The notes beneath the pieces are model-generated. The model did not search any database. It was not told where the DNA came from and saw only the letters and a list, made by a program, of their open reading frames with translations. Source: Paenibacillus sp. BK033 (GTDB lineage: Bacteria; Bacillota; Bacilli; Paenibacillales; Paenibacillaceae). From it: DNA of 64,000 bases. This document shows positions 33,645 to 42,494 of the stretch, one piece after another. The stretch covers positions 1-64,000 of the forward strand of contig NZ_SLVP01000012.1 of assembly GCF_004345425.1 (NCBI RefSeq). The letters are read 5' to 3'. A program made the translations under genes and the position numbers. Position 1 is the first letter of the stretch. The number at the start of each line of letters is the position of its first letter.

Positions 33645-34862
33645 TCAGGCAGCTGCCGTCTGCTGCTTCCGACCGAATGCCAGCATCGCAAGCAATACGA
33701 AAAACATCGCGATGAGAAAGGCTCCAAGAATCCAGACCGTGCGGTCCGCACCATAATTGTCCATCATCCACCCCGTTAATTTCGGGAAGATCGCTCCGCC
33801 TACTCCTCCGCAAGCGACAAGCAGACTGGTTGTCCGCTCCGTCATGCCCGGAATAAGCCCATTCGCGAACACAAGCGCAATCCCGAATACGCCGGAGAAG
33901 AACAATCCGCTTAGGCCAATGAGTACCATCATTCCGCTTAACTGGCCAACGGCCCCCATCGCAAGAATAACAACGCAGGCTCCGGCAATCGCAACAAACA
34001 GATAGCGGATGTATCCGACGCGATCGGCCAGCCGGCCGGCGAACAGACGACCAAGGATCATCGTGCCCCAGAACAGGCTAAGAGCGGAAGGGGCATTCGC
34101 CTCCGTCATACCGGAGCGTTCGATCATAATGGAAGGCAGATAATTGGAGAAGCTCATTTCCACGCCGACATAAATGACGAAAAATAACGCCGACAGCAGC
34201 AAAAACGGAATCGAAGCTCTCTTATAGCCGAACCATCCCTTCGGACGCGGTTCGCCAGCTTCCCGCTCCGCCGCGGCTTTCTTCCCTCTGGCATGAAAAC
34301 CGATTTTGTCATCGATTGGCCCAAACGATAACGTCATCCATAAGATAAAGGTAATGCCGGCCAGCGCCGATAGGATCGGGAAGGATAATTGCCACACCTC
34401 ATACCTGATCAATATGCTCGCCATCGTTGGCATCAGGAAGGCCCCGATTCCAAAGAAGGTTTCCAGCTTGGTCATCGCATTGGCCTTGCCATTCTCTTCC
34501 GCCAGATCAATCACCATGGCTCCGATAACGGATTCCGTCATCCCGAAGCCAAAGCCGGCAAACAAGGCGATAAACAGCATCAGCCCCCAGGATTGGGGAG
34601 TGAGGCTGTAAGCCGCTTCCCCAAGCGTCAGGAGACCAAGCGAGAGAAGAACTCCCCCTCTTTTGCCCAGCTTGGACGTAATAAACGGGGATAGCAATAC
34701 GCCCACCAGAAAACCAAAGAACTGATTCATCATCCATTGCCCGCCGTCGTCATAAGACAAACCGTATTTATCGAGCATCTGCTCCATTACCGATCCGCCC
34801 ACAACATGAGCTAATCCAATTACGAGATAAGACAAACAGCCAAGCGCTATTAATTTCCGCAT
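33645..34862 (-). CDS. Major facilitator superfamily transporter
   Basis: A 405-residue protein with 12 membrane helices, the loop-2/3 motif (SPFITSKLGKRGG) and its repeat after helix 8 (GRLFAGRLADRVGYIRY). The layout is that of the sugar:H+ symporter-like group (FucP/GlcP-type), but substrate cannot be told from sequence alone. The central loop is basic and Glu-rich. It is divergent from the GNAT gene. Confidence 0.82.
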   Translation of the reverse strand: MRKLIALGCLSYLVIGLAHVVGGSVMEQMLDKYGLSYDDGGQWMMNQFFGFLVGVLLSPFITSKLGKRGGVLLSLGLLTLGEAAYSLTPQSWGLMLFIALFAGFGFGMTESVIGAMVIDLAEENGKANAMTKLETFFGIGAFLMPTMASILIRYEVWQLSFPILSALAGITFILWMTLSFGPIDDKIGFHARGKKAAAEREAGEPRPKGWFGYKRASIPFLLLSALFFVIYVGVEMSFSNYLPSIMIERSGMTEANAPSALSLFWGTMILGRLFAGRLADRVGYIRYLFVAIAGACVVILAMGAVGQLSGMMVLIGLSGLFFSGVFGIALVFANGLIPGMTERTTSLLVACGGVGGAIFPKLTGWMMDNYGADRTVWILGAFLIAMFFVLLAMLAFGRKQQTAAA

Positions 34863-34969
34863 CGTAAAAGTTCTCCTTCGTTGTCCTTCGCCAAATCCTC
34901 ATGAAGTCGATTACCGAAATGTTATAATGGAAAGAAACCTATAGATTCTTAATTAATGAGGGTACATCC

Positions 34970-35488
34970 ATGACTAATTTTACCGATGAAGTACATTATA
35001 AACCATCTCTCGAGGACATGACTATCCAGCCGCTGGAAATTGAACATGCCCGGGAGATCTGCGGATGGCAATACGAACCGCCCTACGATCTTTACCGCTG
35101 GCCTTCTTGGGATACCATGCAAAAAGACGAGATCGAATTTGGCGACCCCGTCCTGCGGCGCATGCAATATGCGGCTGTCGTGAATCGCGATCAGGAACTG
35201 ATCGGCTTTGCCCAATTCTTCCCCATTGTTGGCGTTACCCGCCTCGGCCTCGGCCTTCATCCCGCTTTATGCGGCAGAGGCATCGGCCCCGGCTTTATGC
35301 GGCTGCTGGTCCGTGAAGCCCAGCGACGGGCACCTCGGAACAGCATTGACCTCGAGGTGCTGACCTGGAACGCGCGGGCTATTCGCGCCTACGAAAGGGC
35401 CGGCTTTGCCATAGAGGATACCTATGTACGTCCAACGCCGCAAGGGCCAGCCGAGTTCCATTGTATGGTGTACCAGTCTACTCTTTAA
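34970..35488 (+). CDS. GNAT family N-acetyltransferase
   Basis: A 172-residue acetyltransferase. The acetyl-CoA pyrophosphate loop is seen as LGLGLHPALCGRGIGPGFMRLLV, with a further NARAIRAYERAGF motif typical of the C-terminal half of GNAT proteins. The substrate is unknown. GAGGGTAC precedes the ATG. It converges on the YkuI-like gene with only 5 bp between stop codons. Confidence 0.85.
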   Translation: MTNFTDEVHYKPSLEDMTIQPLEIEHAREICGWQYEPPYDLYRWPSWDTMQKDEIEFGDPVLRRMQYAAVVNRDQELIGFAQFFPIVGVTRLGLGLHPALCGRGIGPGFMRLLVREAQRRAPRNSIDLEVLTWNARAIRAYERAGFAIEDTYVRPTPQGPAEFHCMVYQSTL

Positions 35489-35493
35489 TATCC

Positions 35494-36732
35494 CTATAAC
35501 CGGTAATAATCAGGCTCGGGATCCTTCATATCAACGAACAAAATAATGCCGGGCTTCACCAGTACCGATACCGTCCGGATCCAAGCCCTTGAATCCAGGT
35601 CGGTATAGGCGCGGGAAACCATGGTGCGGCGATTCTCGCTTAATTGAACGACATTCGGAACGAAATACGGACGCCAGCTCCAGTTGGCCCCGCAGTATTC
35701 GTCCTCCCGCTGCCAGCTTCCGTCTTCGCGCCTGGAATAGTTGGAGGAAATCTGAATGCCGTCTTCCCGGCAAAGGTAGACGCGGATGCTGTTGTTCTCC
35801 AACTCCTGCAGCAGACGGACAGCCCACTCGTTATCCTCTTCCTCCAGCTCCTCGAGATGACCAATCCGGTCGATCTTGCCGGACAGCCTGTCCGACAAAT
35901 AACGCCAGTAGCTCTCCGAATAGAGCTGCAGCTGCCGGTGCGCTTCCAGTTCTTCCTCCAAAAGGGCCGAAAAACGGGACGGCTCGTCGAAATCCGGCTC
36001 GGCCTTTGCAAGCAGAAAGCCCTGTACGTACCGGGCGCCGGCCTGGATCGCTCTCGCCAAATCCTGTTTGGTCTCCACGCCTTCGGCCAACAGCGAAGCC
36101 CCAAGCTGATCGGCCAGCGCGGAGAGGGAACGGAGCGTACCCAGATAGCCGTCATGGCTCGCGCTCCGCTTCAGCATATGAATGTCGATTTTCAGAATGT
36201 TCGGCTGAATCAGCGCAATCCGGTCCATGCCGCTAAAGCCGCTGCCAACATCGTCAATGGCAATCAGGCAGCCCTTGGAGCGGTACAAATCGATAATTTC
36301 GCGCAGCTCCTCGATCTCGCCATTAAAGCTTTCTTCCGTTATCTCTATGACTACTCTGCGGGGATCAACCTTGTATTTATCCAGCAGAGACAAGGTATAC
36401 AGCTCCCCCGATTGCACGCCGCGGTGCATCCAGTTCGGCTTCAAATTAATAAACAGCATCGGAGGCTGCGGGGTTGCGCCTATTTTCCGAAAAGCCTGTT
36501 CACGCAAAATCCGGTCAACCGCGATATGATCCTGGGTCGGTACGGCGGCATCGCAGAAGAACGGTCCCAGACTGCGGACCGCATCGTCCTTGCAGGCTCT
36601 CCCCAGCACCTCGTAGCCCACTATTTTTCTTGTATCAAGCGCGATGATCGGCTGATAAAAGGCAGACAGCTGCTCGCCATCCAGCTGCAGCGTCTGCGGT
36701 AACGTCGTATTCGATAAGCAATCGTTCGTCAC
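35494..36732 (-). CDS. ykuI: YkuI-like EAL-domain protein
   Basis: A 412-residue protein: an EAL domain (residues about 20-255) followed by a PAS/Cache-like C-terminal domain as in B. subtilis YkuI. The first motif reads EVLGR instead of EALLR, but the metal and c-di-GMP ligands appear intact (NLKPN, EITEE, IDDVGSGF, LKIDI, AEGVET, VQGF). It may be a c-di-GMP phosphodiesterase or receptor. The second GTG (36732) has AGGGAG 9 nt upstream and was preferred to the one at 36738. The neighbour on the other side is motAB. Confidence 0.85.
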   Translation of the reverse strand: MTNDCLSNTTLPQTLQLDGEQLSAFYQPIIALDTRKIVGYEVLGRACKDDAVRSLGPFFCDAAVPTQDHIAVDRILREQAFRKIGATPQPPMLFINLKPNWMHRGVQSGELYTLSLLDKYKVDPRRVVIEITEESFNGEIEELREIIDLYRSKGCLIAIDDVGSGFSGMDRIALIQPNILKIDIHMLKRSASHDGYLGTLRSLSALADQLGASLLAEGVETKQDLARAIQAGARYVQGFLLAKAEPDFDEPSRFSALLEEELEAHRQLQLYSESYWRYLSDRLSGKIDRIGHLEELEEEDNEWAVRLLQELENNSIRVYLCREDGIQISSNYSRREDGSWQREDEYCGANWSWRPYFVPNVVQLSENRRTMVSRAYTDLDSRAWIRTVSVLVKPGIILFVDMKDPEPDYYRL

Positions 36733-36756
36733 GCTCACGCTCTCCCTTTGCTGCCT

Positions 36757-37050
36757 TTATGTCAACCGAATCATGCGGGTCACGTTGTCTCCCTGCGACA
36801 CTTCGATGACATGATGCTTCGGATGATACGTAATCGCCCCTCTGCCAACCTCGATTACCGGCTGCTCGCCAAGCCCGAAGAACACATCGTCGGCAAGCGC
36901 CTCCATGACTTCATGCCGGTCGTCCGCCCCAAGCGCCGCCCATTCTTCCTCTTCCATCTCGAAGAACGCGTAGCTGCCTTCTACCTCGCTTACCGCTTCC
37001 GTCAGTTCCTTCAATATATCTGCATACTCTCTTGCATGTCTAACTCCCAT
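36757..37050 (-). CDS. Hypothetical acidic protein
   Basis: A 97-residue protein with no membrane segment, rich in Glu (FFEMEEEEWAALGADDRHEV) and a C-terminal beta-like part (PVIEVGRGAITYHPKHHVIEVSQGDNVTRMIRL). I recognise no family. AAAGGTGG precedes the ATG by about 10 nt. It lies just upstream of the YkuI-like gene on the same strand and divergent from motA, so it may belong with c-di-GMP or motility functions. Confidence 0.62.
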   Translation of the reverse strand: MGVRHAREYADILKELTEAVSEVEGSYAFFEMEEEEWAALGADDRHEVMEALADDVFFGLGEQPVIEVGRGAITYHPKHHVIEVSQGDNVTRMIRLT

Positions 37051-37219
37051 TATAGGTCAACCACCTTTACCATAATTATCTTCTATACTCATTTTACCGC
37101 ATTTTCACGAAAATTAACGCCCTCTCTCTTAAATCATTTCCGAAAGTCTAATTTCCGTACGATAACTTGTCGATATAAGAACTAGAGATTTGTCGAAAAC
37201 GTACTGGACGGGGTGCATG

Positions 37220-38017
37220 ATGAAAAATTCTACAATTATCGGTATTATATTAGGACTCGTAGCGGTACTGGTTGGCATGACGCTGAAGGGTGCCGCTCTT
37301 AGCAATCTGTTAAATCCCGCCGCTTATATGATTATCGTCCTCGGGACCATTGCTTCGGTTATGATCGCCTTCCCGATGTCGGAGCTTTCCAAGGTCGGCA
37401 AGCTGTTCAAGATCGCCTTCAAGGAGCAGCCGCTGATGCCCCGCGAGCAGCTGATCGAGAGCTTTATGGAATGGGCTTCGATTACCCGCCGCGAAGGTCT
37501 TCTTGCCCTGGAAGCCAAGGTCGAGGACATTGAAGATACCTTCCTCCGCAACGGCATGCGCATGATTATCGACGGAAATGACCAGGATTTCGTCCGTGAC
37601 GTCCTGCTCGAAGATATTTCCGCAACGGAGGACCGCCATAAAGCAGGTGCCCTGATCTTCACGCAGGCCGGTACCTACGCTCCAACGCTGGGCGTGCTTG
37701 GTGCCGTAGTGGGTCTGATCGGCGCGCTTGGCCACATGGACGATATGGAGACCCTTGCCCATTCCATTGCGGGCGCCTTTATCGCAACGCTGCTCGGTAT
37801 CTTTACCGGTTACGTGCTGTGGCATCCGCTTGCGAATAAGCTGAAGCGATTGTCCAAGAAGGAAGTACAGCTTCGCCTGATGATGGTAGAAGGCCTGCTA
37901 TCGATTCAATCCGGTGTATCCACGATCGCGATTAACCAGAAGCTGTCTGTATTCCTCACCCCGACGGAACGGGCGGCTATGAGGGAGAAGGAGGCTGGCG
38001 CCGGTGAAAAAGCGTAA
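37220..38017 (+). CDS. motA: Flagellar stator protein MotA
   Basis: A 265-residue MotA with four membrane helices, the cytoplasmic loop between helices 2 and 3 with charged residues, and the helix-3 GLIGALGHMDD region; the Pro of GTYAPTLGVLGAV marks the ion-channel helix. With MotB it forms the stator that couples ion flow to flagellar rotation. The second of two adjacent ATG codons fits the GGGGTG ribosome binding site better. It overlaps motB by 14 bp. Confidence 0.94.
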   Translation: MKNSTIIGIILGLVAVLVGMTLKGAALSNLLNPAAYMIIVLGTIASVMIAFPMSELSKVGKLFKIAFKEQPLMPREQLIESFMEWASITRREGLLALEAKVEDIEDTFLRNGMRMIIDGNDQDFVRDVLLEDISATEDRHKAGALIFTQAGTYAPTLGVLGAVVGLIGALGHMDDMETLAHSIAGAFIATLLGIFTGYVLWHPLANKLKRLSKKEVQLRLMMVEGLLSIQSGVSTIAINQKLSVFLTPTERAAMREKEAGAGEKA

Positions 38018-38822
38018 GCATGACGATCACGATGATCATATTGACGAATCATGGCTTATTCCCTATGCCGATCTGCTGACCCTGCTTCTCGCGTTGTTTA
38101 TCGTATTGTATGCGGCAAGCTCCACGGATGCCAGAAAGTTCGAACGGATGAGCGAGGCTTTCAGCGCTGCCTTTAATTCGGGAGCCGGTATTCTGGACAA
38201 TCCTTCGGTTATCAAGTCGGGCGAGCAGCCACAGCAGCAAATCGAGGACGAGAAGAAGACCAGCAAGGACCAGCGCGAGGATCCGGAATCCAATCTTCAA
38301 GAATTGATCAAAAAGGAACAGGAAGACTTGGAGAAGCTGAAGAAGCAGCTGGACCAATATATCAAGAAAAATGGCTTGTCCTCGGAACTTGAGACAAAGC
38401 TGAATCAATCGCAGCTGATGATTACGATCAGCGACAATGCCTTGTTTGCATCCGGCAGTGATGCTCTCAAGACGGAATCGAAGGAGCTGGCAGCCAATAT
38501 CTCCAAGATGCTGGAGCCTTATACCGGCTATGAGATTGTCGTATCCGGCCATACGGATAACCAGCCGATCCGGACGCAGAACTTCAAGTCCAACTGGGAT
38601 CTGAGCTCCTCAAGGGCGATCCGGTTTATGGACGTGCTTCTGGAGAATGCCAAGCTGAAGCCTGAACGGTTCAGCGCCATCGGCTACGGCGAGTATCGTC
38701 CGGTAGCCTCCAACGATACGACGGCCGGACGCGCGAAGAACCGCCGGGTTGAAGTATCGATCATTCGCAAATATGTCGATTCGAGCAATACCGGGCAAAT
38801 TCCCGCAACGCCGAAGCAGTAA
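38004..38822 (+). CDS. motB: Flagellar stator protein MotB
   Basis: A 272-residue MotB: one membrane helix with the essential ion-carrying Asp (YADLLTLLLALF, D23), a charged coiled-coil linker (EKKTSKDQREDPESNLQELIKK...), and a C-terminal OmpA-like peptidoglycan-binding domain (VSGHTDNQPI, AIGYGEYRPVASNDT, NRRVEVSI). Start GTG within the end of motA. The sequence does not let me decide with certainty between H+ and Na+ coupling. Confidence 0.95.
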   Translation: MKKRKHDDHDDHIDESWLIPYADLLTLLLALFIVLYAASSTDARKFERMSEAFSAAFNSGAGILDNPSVIKSGEQPQQQIEDEKKTSKDQREDPESNLQELIKKEQEDLEKLKKQLDQYIKKNGLSSELETKLNQSQLMITISDNALFASGSDALKTESKELAANISKMLEPYTGYEIVVSGHTDNQPIRTQNFKSNWDLSSSRAIRFMDVLLENAKLKPERFSAIGYGEYRPVASNDTTAGRAKNRRVEVSIIRKYVDSSNTGQIPATPKQ

Positions 38823-38871
38823 GAATACGTCGATCGAAGCCATTCGCTGATAGACGACCGCGTTTCTATTG

Positions 38872-38932
38872 CAGGCCTTTAAAGAAAACTCCCCTGATAT
38901 AGGAATCAGGGGAGTTTTCTTTAAAGGCCTGC
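38872..38932. terminator. long bidirectional terminator after motB and rluF
   Basis: AAAGAAAACTCCCCTGAT pairs perfectly (18 bp) with ATCAGGGGAGTTTTCTTT around a 6-nt loop, extended by GCAGGCCTT/AAGGCCTGC with one bulged base. It ends both convergent operons. Confidence 0.88.
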
Positions 38933-38933
38933 C

Positions 38934-39635
38934 TTACGACGGGCGATAATTCAGGGAACCGAACAGCTCCGTTTTTTCCGCTTCCGTCAAATCCCGCCAT
39001 TTGCCCGTTGGCAATTGCCCGAGATGAATATTCATAATGCGGATGCGCTGAAGCTTCCGAACATGGTAACCAAATGCCTCGCACATCCGGCGGATCTGCC
39101 GGTTCTTCCCTTCGGTCAGAACAATCCGGAAGACCCGGTCCCCCACCCGGGTTACCTGGCATGGCAGCGTCATGCTGCCCAGGATCCGAACCCCGCTCGA
39201 CATTCCTTTGACAAACTCTGCCGTAACCGGACGGTCAACCGTTACGATATACTCCTTCTCATGCTTGCCTTCCGAGCGGAGAATCGGATTAACCACGTCG
39301 CCGTCATTGGTAAGCAGAATCAGTCCTTCGGAATCCTTGTCCAACCGGCCGATCGGAAAGATCCGCTCTTTATGGCCGACAAAATCGACAATATTGCCGC
39401 GGATATGCAGCTCGGTCGTGCTCGTTATGCCCACCGGCTTGTTCAGCGCGATATAAACATGATGCTTCTGCTCGCCGATCCGTTTTCCGTCTATTCGTAC
39501 ATCATCGCCAAGCTCCGCTTGGCTGCCGAGCTCAGCCTTCGCTCCGTTAATCGTGACGCGTCCGCTGTCGACCAGCTTATCCGCCTCACGCCGCGAGCAA
39601 TATCCGGTCTCGCTTATAAACTTATTAATACGCAC
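38934..39635 (-). CDS. rluF: 23S rRNA pseudouridine synthase, RluF type
   Basis: A 233-residue pseudouridine synthase with an N-terminal S4 domain (MRINKFISETGYCSRREADKLVDSG) and the RsuA/RluB/E/F catalytic motif GRLDKDSEGLILLTNDG with the catalytic Asp. Sequence blocks such as HEKEYIVTVDRPV and RQIRRMCEAFGY agree with RluF (U2604 in E. coli). Start GTG with GGGGTG upstream. It follows the NAD(P)-binding protein gene by 6 bp and probably shares its transcript. Confidence 0.88.
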   Translation of the reverse strand: MRINKFISETGYCSRREADKLVDSGRVTINGAKAELGSQAELGDDVRIDGKRIGEQKHHVYIALNKPVGITSTTELHIRGNIVDFVGHKERIFPIGRLDKDSEGLILLTNDGDVVNPILRSEGKHEKEYIVTVDRPVTAEFVKGMSSGVRILGSMTLPCQVTRVGDRVFRIVLTEGKNRQIRRMCEAFGYHVRKLQRIRIMNIHLGQLPTGKWRDLTEAEKTELFGSLNYRPS

Positions 39636-39641
39636 AAAAGT

Positions 39642-40388
39642 TCACCCCGTAGTCTGTGCTGCCATTTCCGCTATGCGATCGGAGGAATACGTATGGACGG
39701 CAGGCTGTCCTTCCGCCCGCTTCTCCATGGCTTGCTCCGTCATGGCTTGCTTCGCTGCTATCCGCATCGCTTTGGCGACAGCTTCGCCCGCGATCGGACG
39801 GTATGGCCGAAGCGAGCCTACCATTCCCCATTGTACTGCCTTCGACACGGCCGCGCCAATCGTTTCTCCAAGACGGAACGACTGACGCGGACCAAGCAGC
39901 AGGGACGGCCTGAAGATCCGGACCGATTCCAGCGGAATCAACGCCAGCTGCTCCTCCAGCTCGCCTTTTACCCGGTTATAGAAAAAAGCAGAGGAGGATG
40001 AGGCCCCCATCGCCGTAATGACCAGAAAATGACGCGCACCCGTATGCTGTCCCCACTCCGCCAAGGCAAGCGGATAGTCGTAATCCACCCTGCGGAACGC
40101 TTCCTGGGATCCCGCCGTCTTTATCGTAGTCCCCAGCGTGCAGTACACGAGATCCACCGTCACATCGTCAAGCGCTTCCCACATCCGGTCGAAATCCGCG
40201 ATAATGACGTGCAGCTTGGACCTCGCTTCCTGCTCCATCTCTATATGGCCGATCGGCCGCCTGGCTAATACCGTAATGGAATGACAGGCCGGATCGTTCA
40301 GCAGCTGCTCCAGCAGAGCCGATCCGACAAGTCCCGTAGCTCCCGCAATCAAGCAGCTGTAAGTACTGGTACCTGCAATGTTATCCAT
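39642..40388 (-). CDS. NAD(P)-binding Rossmann-fold oxidoreductase
   Basis: A 248-residue extended/atypical short-chain dehydrogenase: the N-terminal nucleotide motif is GATGLVGSALLEQL, and a YNRVKGELE segment lies where the YxxxK pair is expected (Y and K present at the right spacing in YNRVK). The family includes HTATIP2-like proteins. Substrate unknown. GAGGAGTAATC precedes the ATG. It is upstream of rluF, downstream of the sensor kinase on the same strand. Confidence 0.82.
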   Translation of the reverse strand: MDNIAGTSTYSCLIAGATGLVGSALLEQLLNDPACHSITVLARRPIGHIEMEQEARSKLHVIIADFDRMWEALDDVTVDLVYCTLGTTIKTAGSQEAFRRVDYDYPLALAEWGQHTGARHFLVITAMGASSSSAFFYNRVKGELEEQLALIPLESVRIFRPSLLLGPRQSFRLGETIGAAVSKAVQWGMVGSLRPYRPIAGEAVAKAMRIAAKQAMTEQAMEKRAEGQPAVHTYSSDRIAEMAAQTTG

Positions 40389-40405
40389 TGACGGATTACT
40401 CCTCC

Positions 40406-42280
40406 TCAGCCGACATTTGATCTTTGTTTATCCAAACCTTCTCCTAGTATACCGTTCGTGCTCCCTTCTTTCAAAGCAGGCAGCGTGATGATAATCGTTG
40501 TTCCGACATTCACCTGGCTCTTGATTTCCATCAGCCCCTGATGGCTGTGGATAATCCGCTGGCTGATCATCATGCCGAGCCCCGTGCCGCTTTCCTTGCC
40601 AGTGAAAAACGGGTTGCCGATCTTCGGAATCATATCCTCCGGTATTCCGATTCCTTCATCCGTAATGGAGATCGTAATCTGGCCGTTCTTCGAAGCGATA
40701 TGGGTATGTATTCTTCCTCCGGACGGCATCGCTTCGATCCCGTTCTTGAGCAGATTGATGAAAACCTGCTTCAGCTGATTCTCTTCACAGGATACAAGGC
40801 ATGGCGCTTCGGTAAAAGAGGTCGTAAAGGTCACGTTATGCAAATGCCCCTCGCTATCGATCAGCGACAACACGCTGCGGAAGACGTCCCGGACGTCCTT
40901 TGTCGCGAATCTAGTCGCCTGCGGCTTTGCCAAAATCAGAAATTCTCCGACGATTAGATTGATCCGGTCCAGCTCCGAGAGCATCAGTCCGGTATGCTCC
41001 AGGTTCATCTTGCCCGTATGCTGTTGAAGCTGCAGGAAACCACGCAGCGTAGTTAGCGGATTGCGGATCTCATGCGCAACCCCCGCCGCGAGCTGCCCGA
41101 CCGTCGTAAGCTTCTCAGAACGGCGCAGCAGCTCTTCCATCCGGTTGCGGCTCCTCATATCGCGGGTAATGCTCGCGTAAGCCTGAATGACCCCCTCCGT
41201 GTCCCGTATAGGGGATATGGTTACGCTGACGGGAATAATCTCGCCGTTTTTGGTCACCCGGATCGTCTCCTGGGCAGGCAGCACCTTTCCCTCCTGCAAG
41301 GAATTGATAATCAGGCGCATTTCTCCCCTATGCGTGTCGGGTACCAGCTCGATTTCCGCGCCAAAGACCTCCTCCGAGGTATACCCGAACAGCTGCTCAA
41401 AGGCTTTGTTCACCTGAATGAACTTCCCCTGCAAATCCACCACGTGAATCGCATCGCTTGTATGGTCGATAAAGGACTGCAAATATTCCTTCATCTGCCT
41501 GTTATCCTCAAACGCCTGGCGGAGCTTCTCCATATAAATGCTCAGGTTCTGGGACATGGCGTTAATCTTCAGCGCCAGCAGACCGAACTCGTCTTTGCCT
41601 CTAACTTTAATAGCCGTCTGGAAGCGCCCCAACGATACTTCGTTCACCTTCCACAATATCGCGTTTAGCGGCCTCAGCATAAACCCGGCAAGCAGATAAC
41701 TGCTAATAAGCACGAACAGCAGGATAATGCCGGCATACATAATGGCATCCATCCGCTTCATTCTCATAATCTGGTTATATTCCTCGCAGTCGTACACCAT
41801 GCCTATCACGTAGGGCGCAAGGGTGGCGTCGCTGTAATAGCTCTTGATATACTCTTTGCCGTTTAAATTCACTTCGCGCACCTGGAAGCCCTTCTCGGCT
41901 GCCTCCACGGCATAAACCATGTCCTTTGCCTCGTCCCGGAAGGCATACGTGCCAAACAATACCTTATCGTCGGACATGCTTCCGCCAGCATCAGGACGGA
42001 ATACGGTTACTTCCTCCAGCTCCGGGTAAAGCTTCTTTAATAGCGACTGCATCTCATTGGGTTCAAACTCCGGATCGTCTCTTAGAGCGGCTGTCTTGGA
42101 GATCCAGCCCGGATGCTGGCCAAAAGACTCCGAGAGCTTGGCGGAAGCCTGCTCCATCACTTCCTCCATATCCTGATTCATATTGCGAAGCGAGGCATAT
42201 TGGTCCAAAATAACGATAAGGATAAACATCGCCAGAACGATCATAAATATGTAGATGGAGAACTTGGCTTTAAAAGACAC
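40406..42280 (-). CDS. Sporulation-type sensor histidine kinase
   Basis: A 624-residue kinase: membrane helix (10-26), an extracellular domain of about 150 residues, a second helix (about 180-202), HAMP, a PAS domain (about 265-375), a HisKA domain with H403 in VAHEIRNPLTTLRGFLQL, and an HATPase domain (NLLKNGIEAM, DEGIGIPEDM, GTGLGMMIS). This HisKA sequence is of the Kin type that phosphorylates Spo0F, which is also in this window. There is no adjacent response regulator, as is usual for orphan sporulation kinases. Start GTG; five DnaA boxes lie just upstream. Confidence 0.88.
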   Translation of the reverse strand: MSFKAKFSIYIFMIVLAMFILIVILDQYASLRNMNQDMEEVMEQASAKLSESFGQHPGWISKTAALRDDPEFEPNEMQSLLKKLYPELEEVTVFRPDAGGSMSDDKVLFGTYAFRDEAKDMVYAVEAAEKGFQVREVNLNGKEYIKSYYSDATLAPYVIGMVYDCEEYNQIMRMKRMDAIMYAGIILLFVLISSYLLAGFMLRPLNAILWKVNEVSLGRFQTAIKVRGKDEFGLLALKINAMSQNLSIYMEKLRQAFEDNRQMKEYLQSFIDHTSDAIHVVDLQGKFIQVNKAFEQLFGYTSEEVFGAEIELVPDTHRGEMRLIINSLQEGKVLPAQETIRVTKNGEIIPVSVTISPIRDTEGVIQAYASITRDMRSRNRMEELLRRSEKLTTVGQLAAGVAHEIRNPLTTLRGFLQLQQHTGKMNLEHTGLMLSELDRINLIVGEFLILAKPQATRFATKDVRDVFRSVLSLIDSEGHLHNVTFTTSFTEAPCLVSCEENQLKQVFINLLKNGIEAMPSGGRIHTHIASKNGQITISITDEGIGIPEDMIPKIGNPFFTGKESGTGLGMMISQRIIHSHQGLMEIKSQVNVGTTIIITLPALKEGSTNGILGEGLDKQRSNVG

Positions 42281-42313
42281 TGGCTATGCACATCCTTTAA
42301 TCGGGCATCTTAG

Positions 42314-42419
42314 TTATCCACAAGTTATTGACATTATCAACAACTAATCCACATGCCCATAGAATAGTTTGTGTGTAGTTTTGTGGACATTCGTATAGTT
42401 ATCCACAATTTTATCCACT
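42314..42419 (+). promoter_or_regulatory. cluster of DnaA boxes between kinase and tadA
   Basis: Within 106 bp there are two perfect TTATCCACA boxes (42314-42322 and 42399-42407) and three with a single mismatch (TTATCAACA 42334, TAATCCACA 42345, TTATCCACT 42411), all in the same orientation. The cluster fills the divergent promoter region of the sensor kinase (minus) and tadA (plus). Confidence 0.75.
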
Positions 42420-42494
42420 ACATGTTAACAACGGAATATCTGTTCGATGAATAAATGCGAATTTATTCGATTTTATCGTAAGTTGGAGGGTAAT

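Noticed and set aside
36757..37050. The 97-residue gene as YkuJ (next to ykuI in B. subtilis)
   Set aside because: Length and sequence do not match YkuJ, so no name was given.
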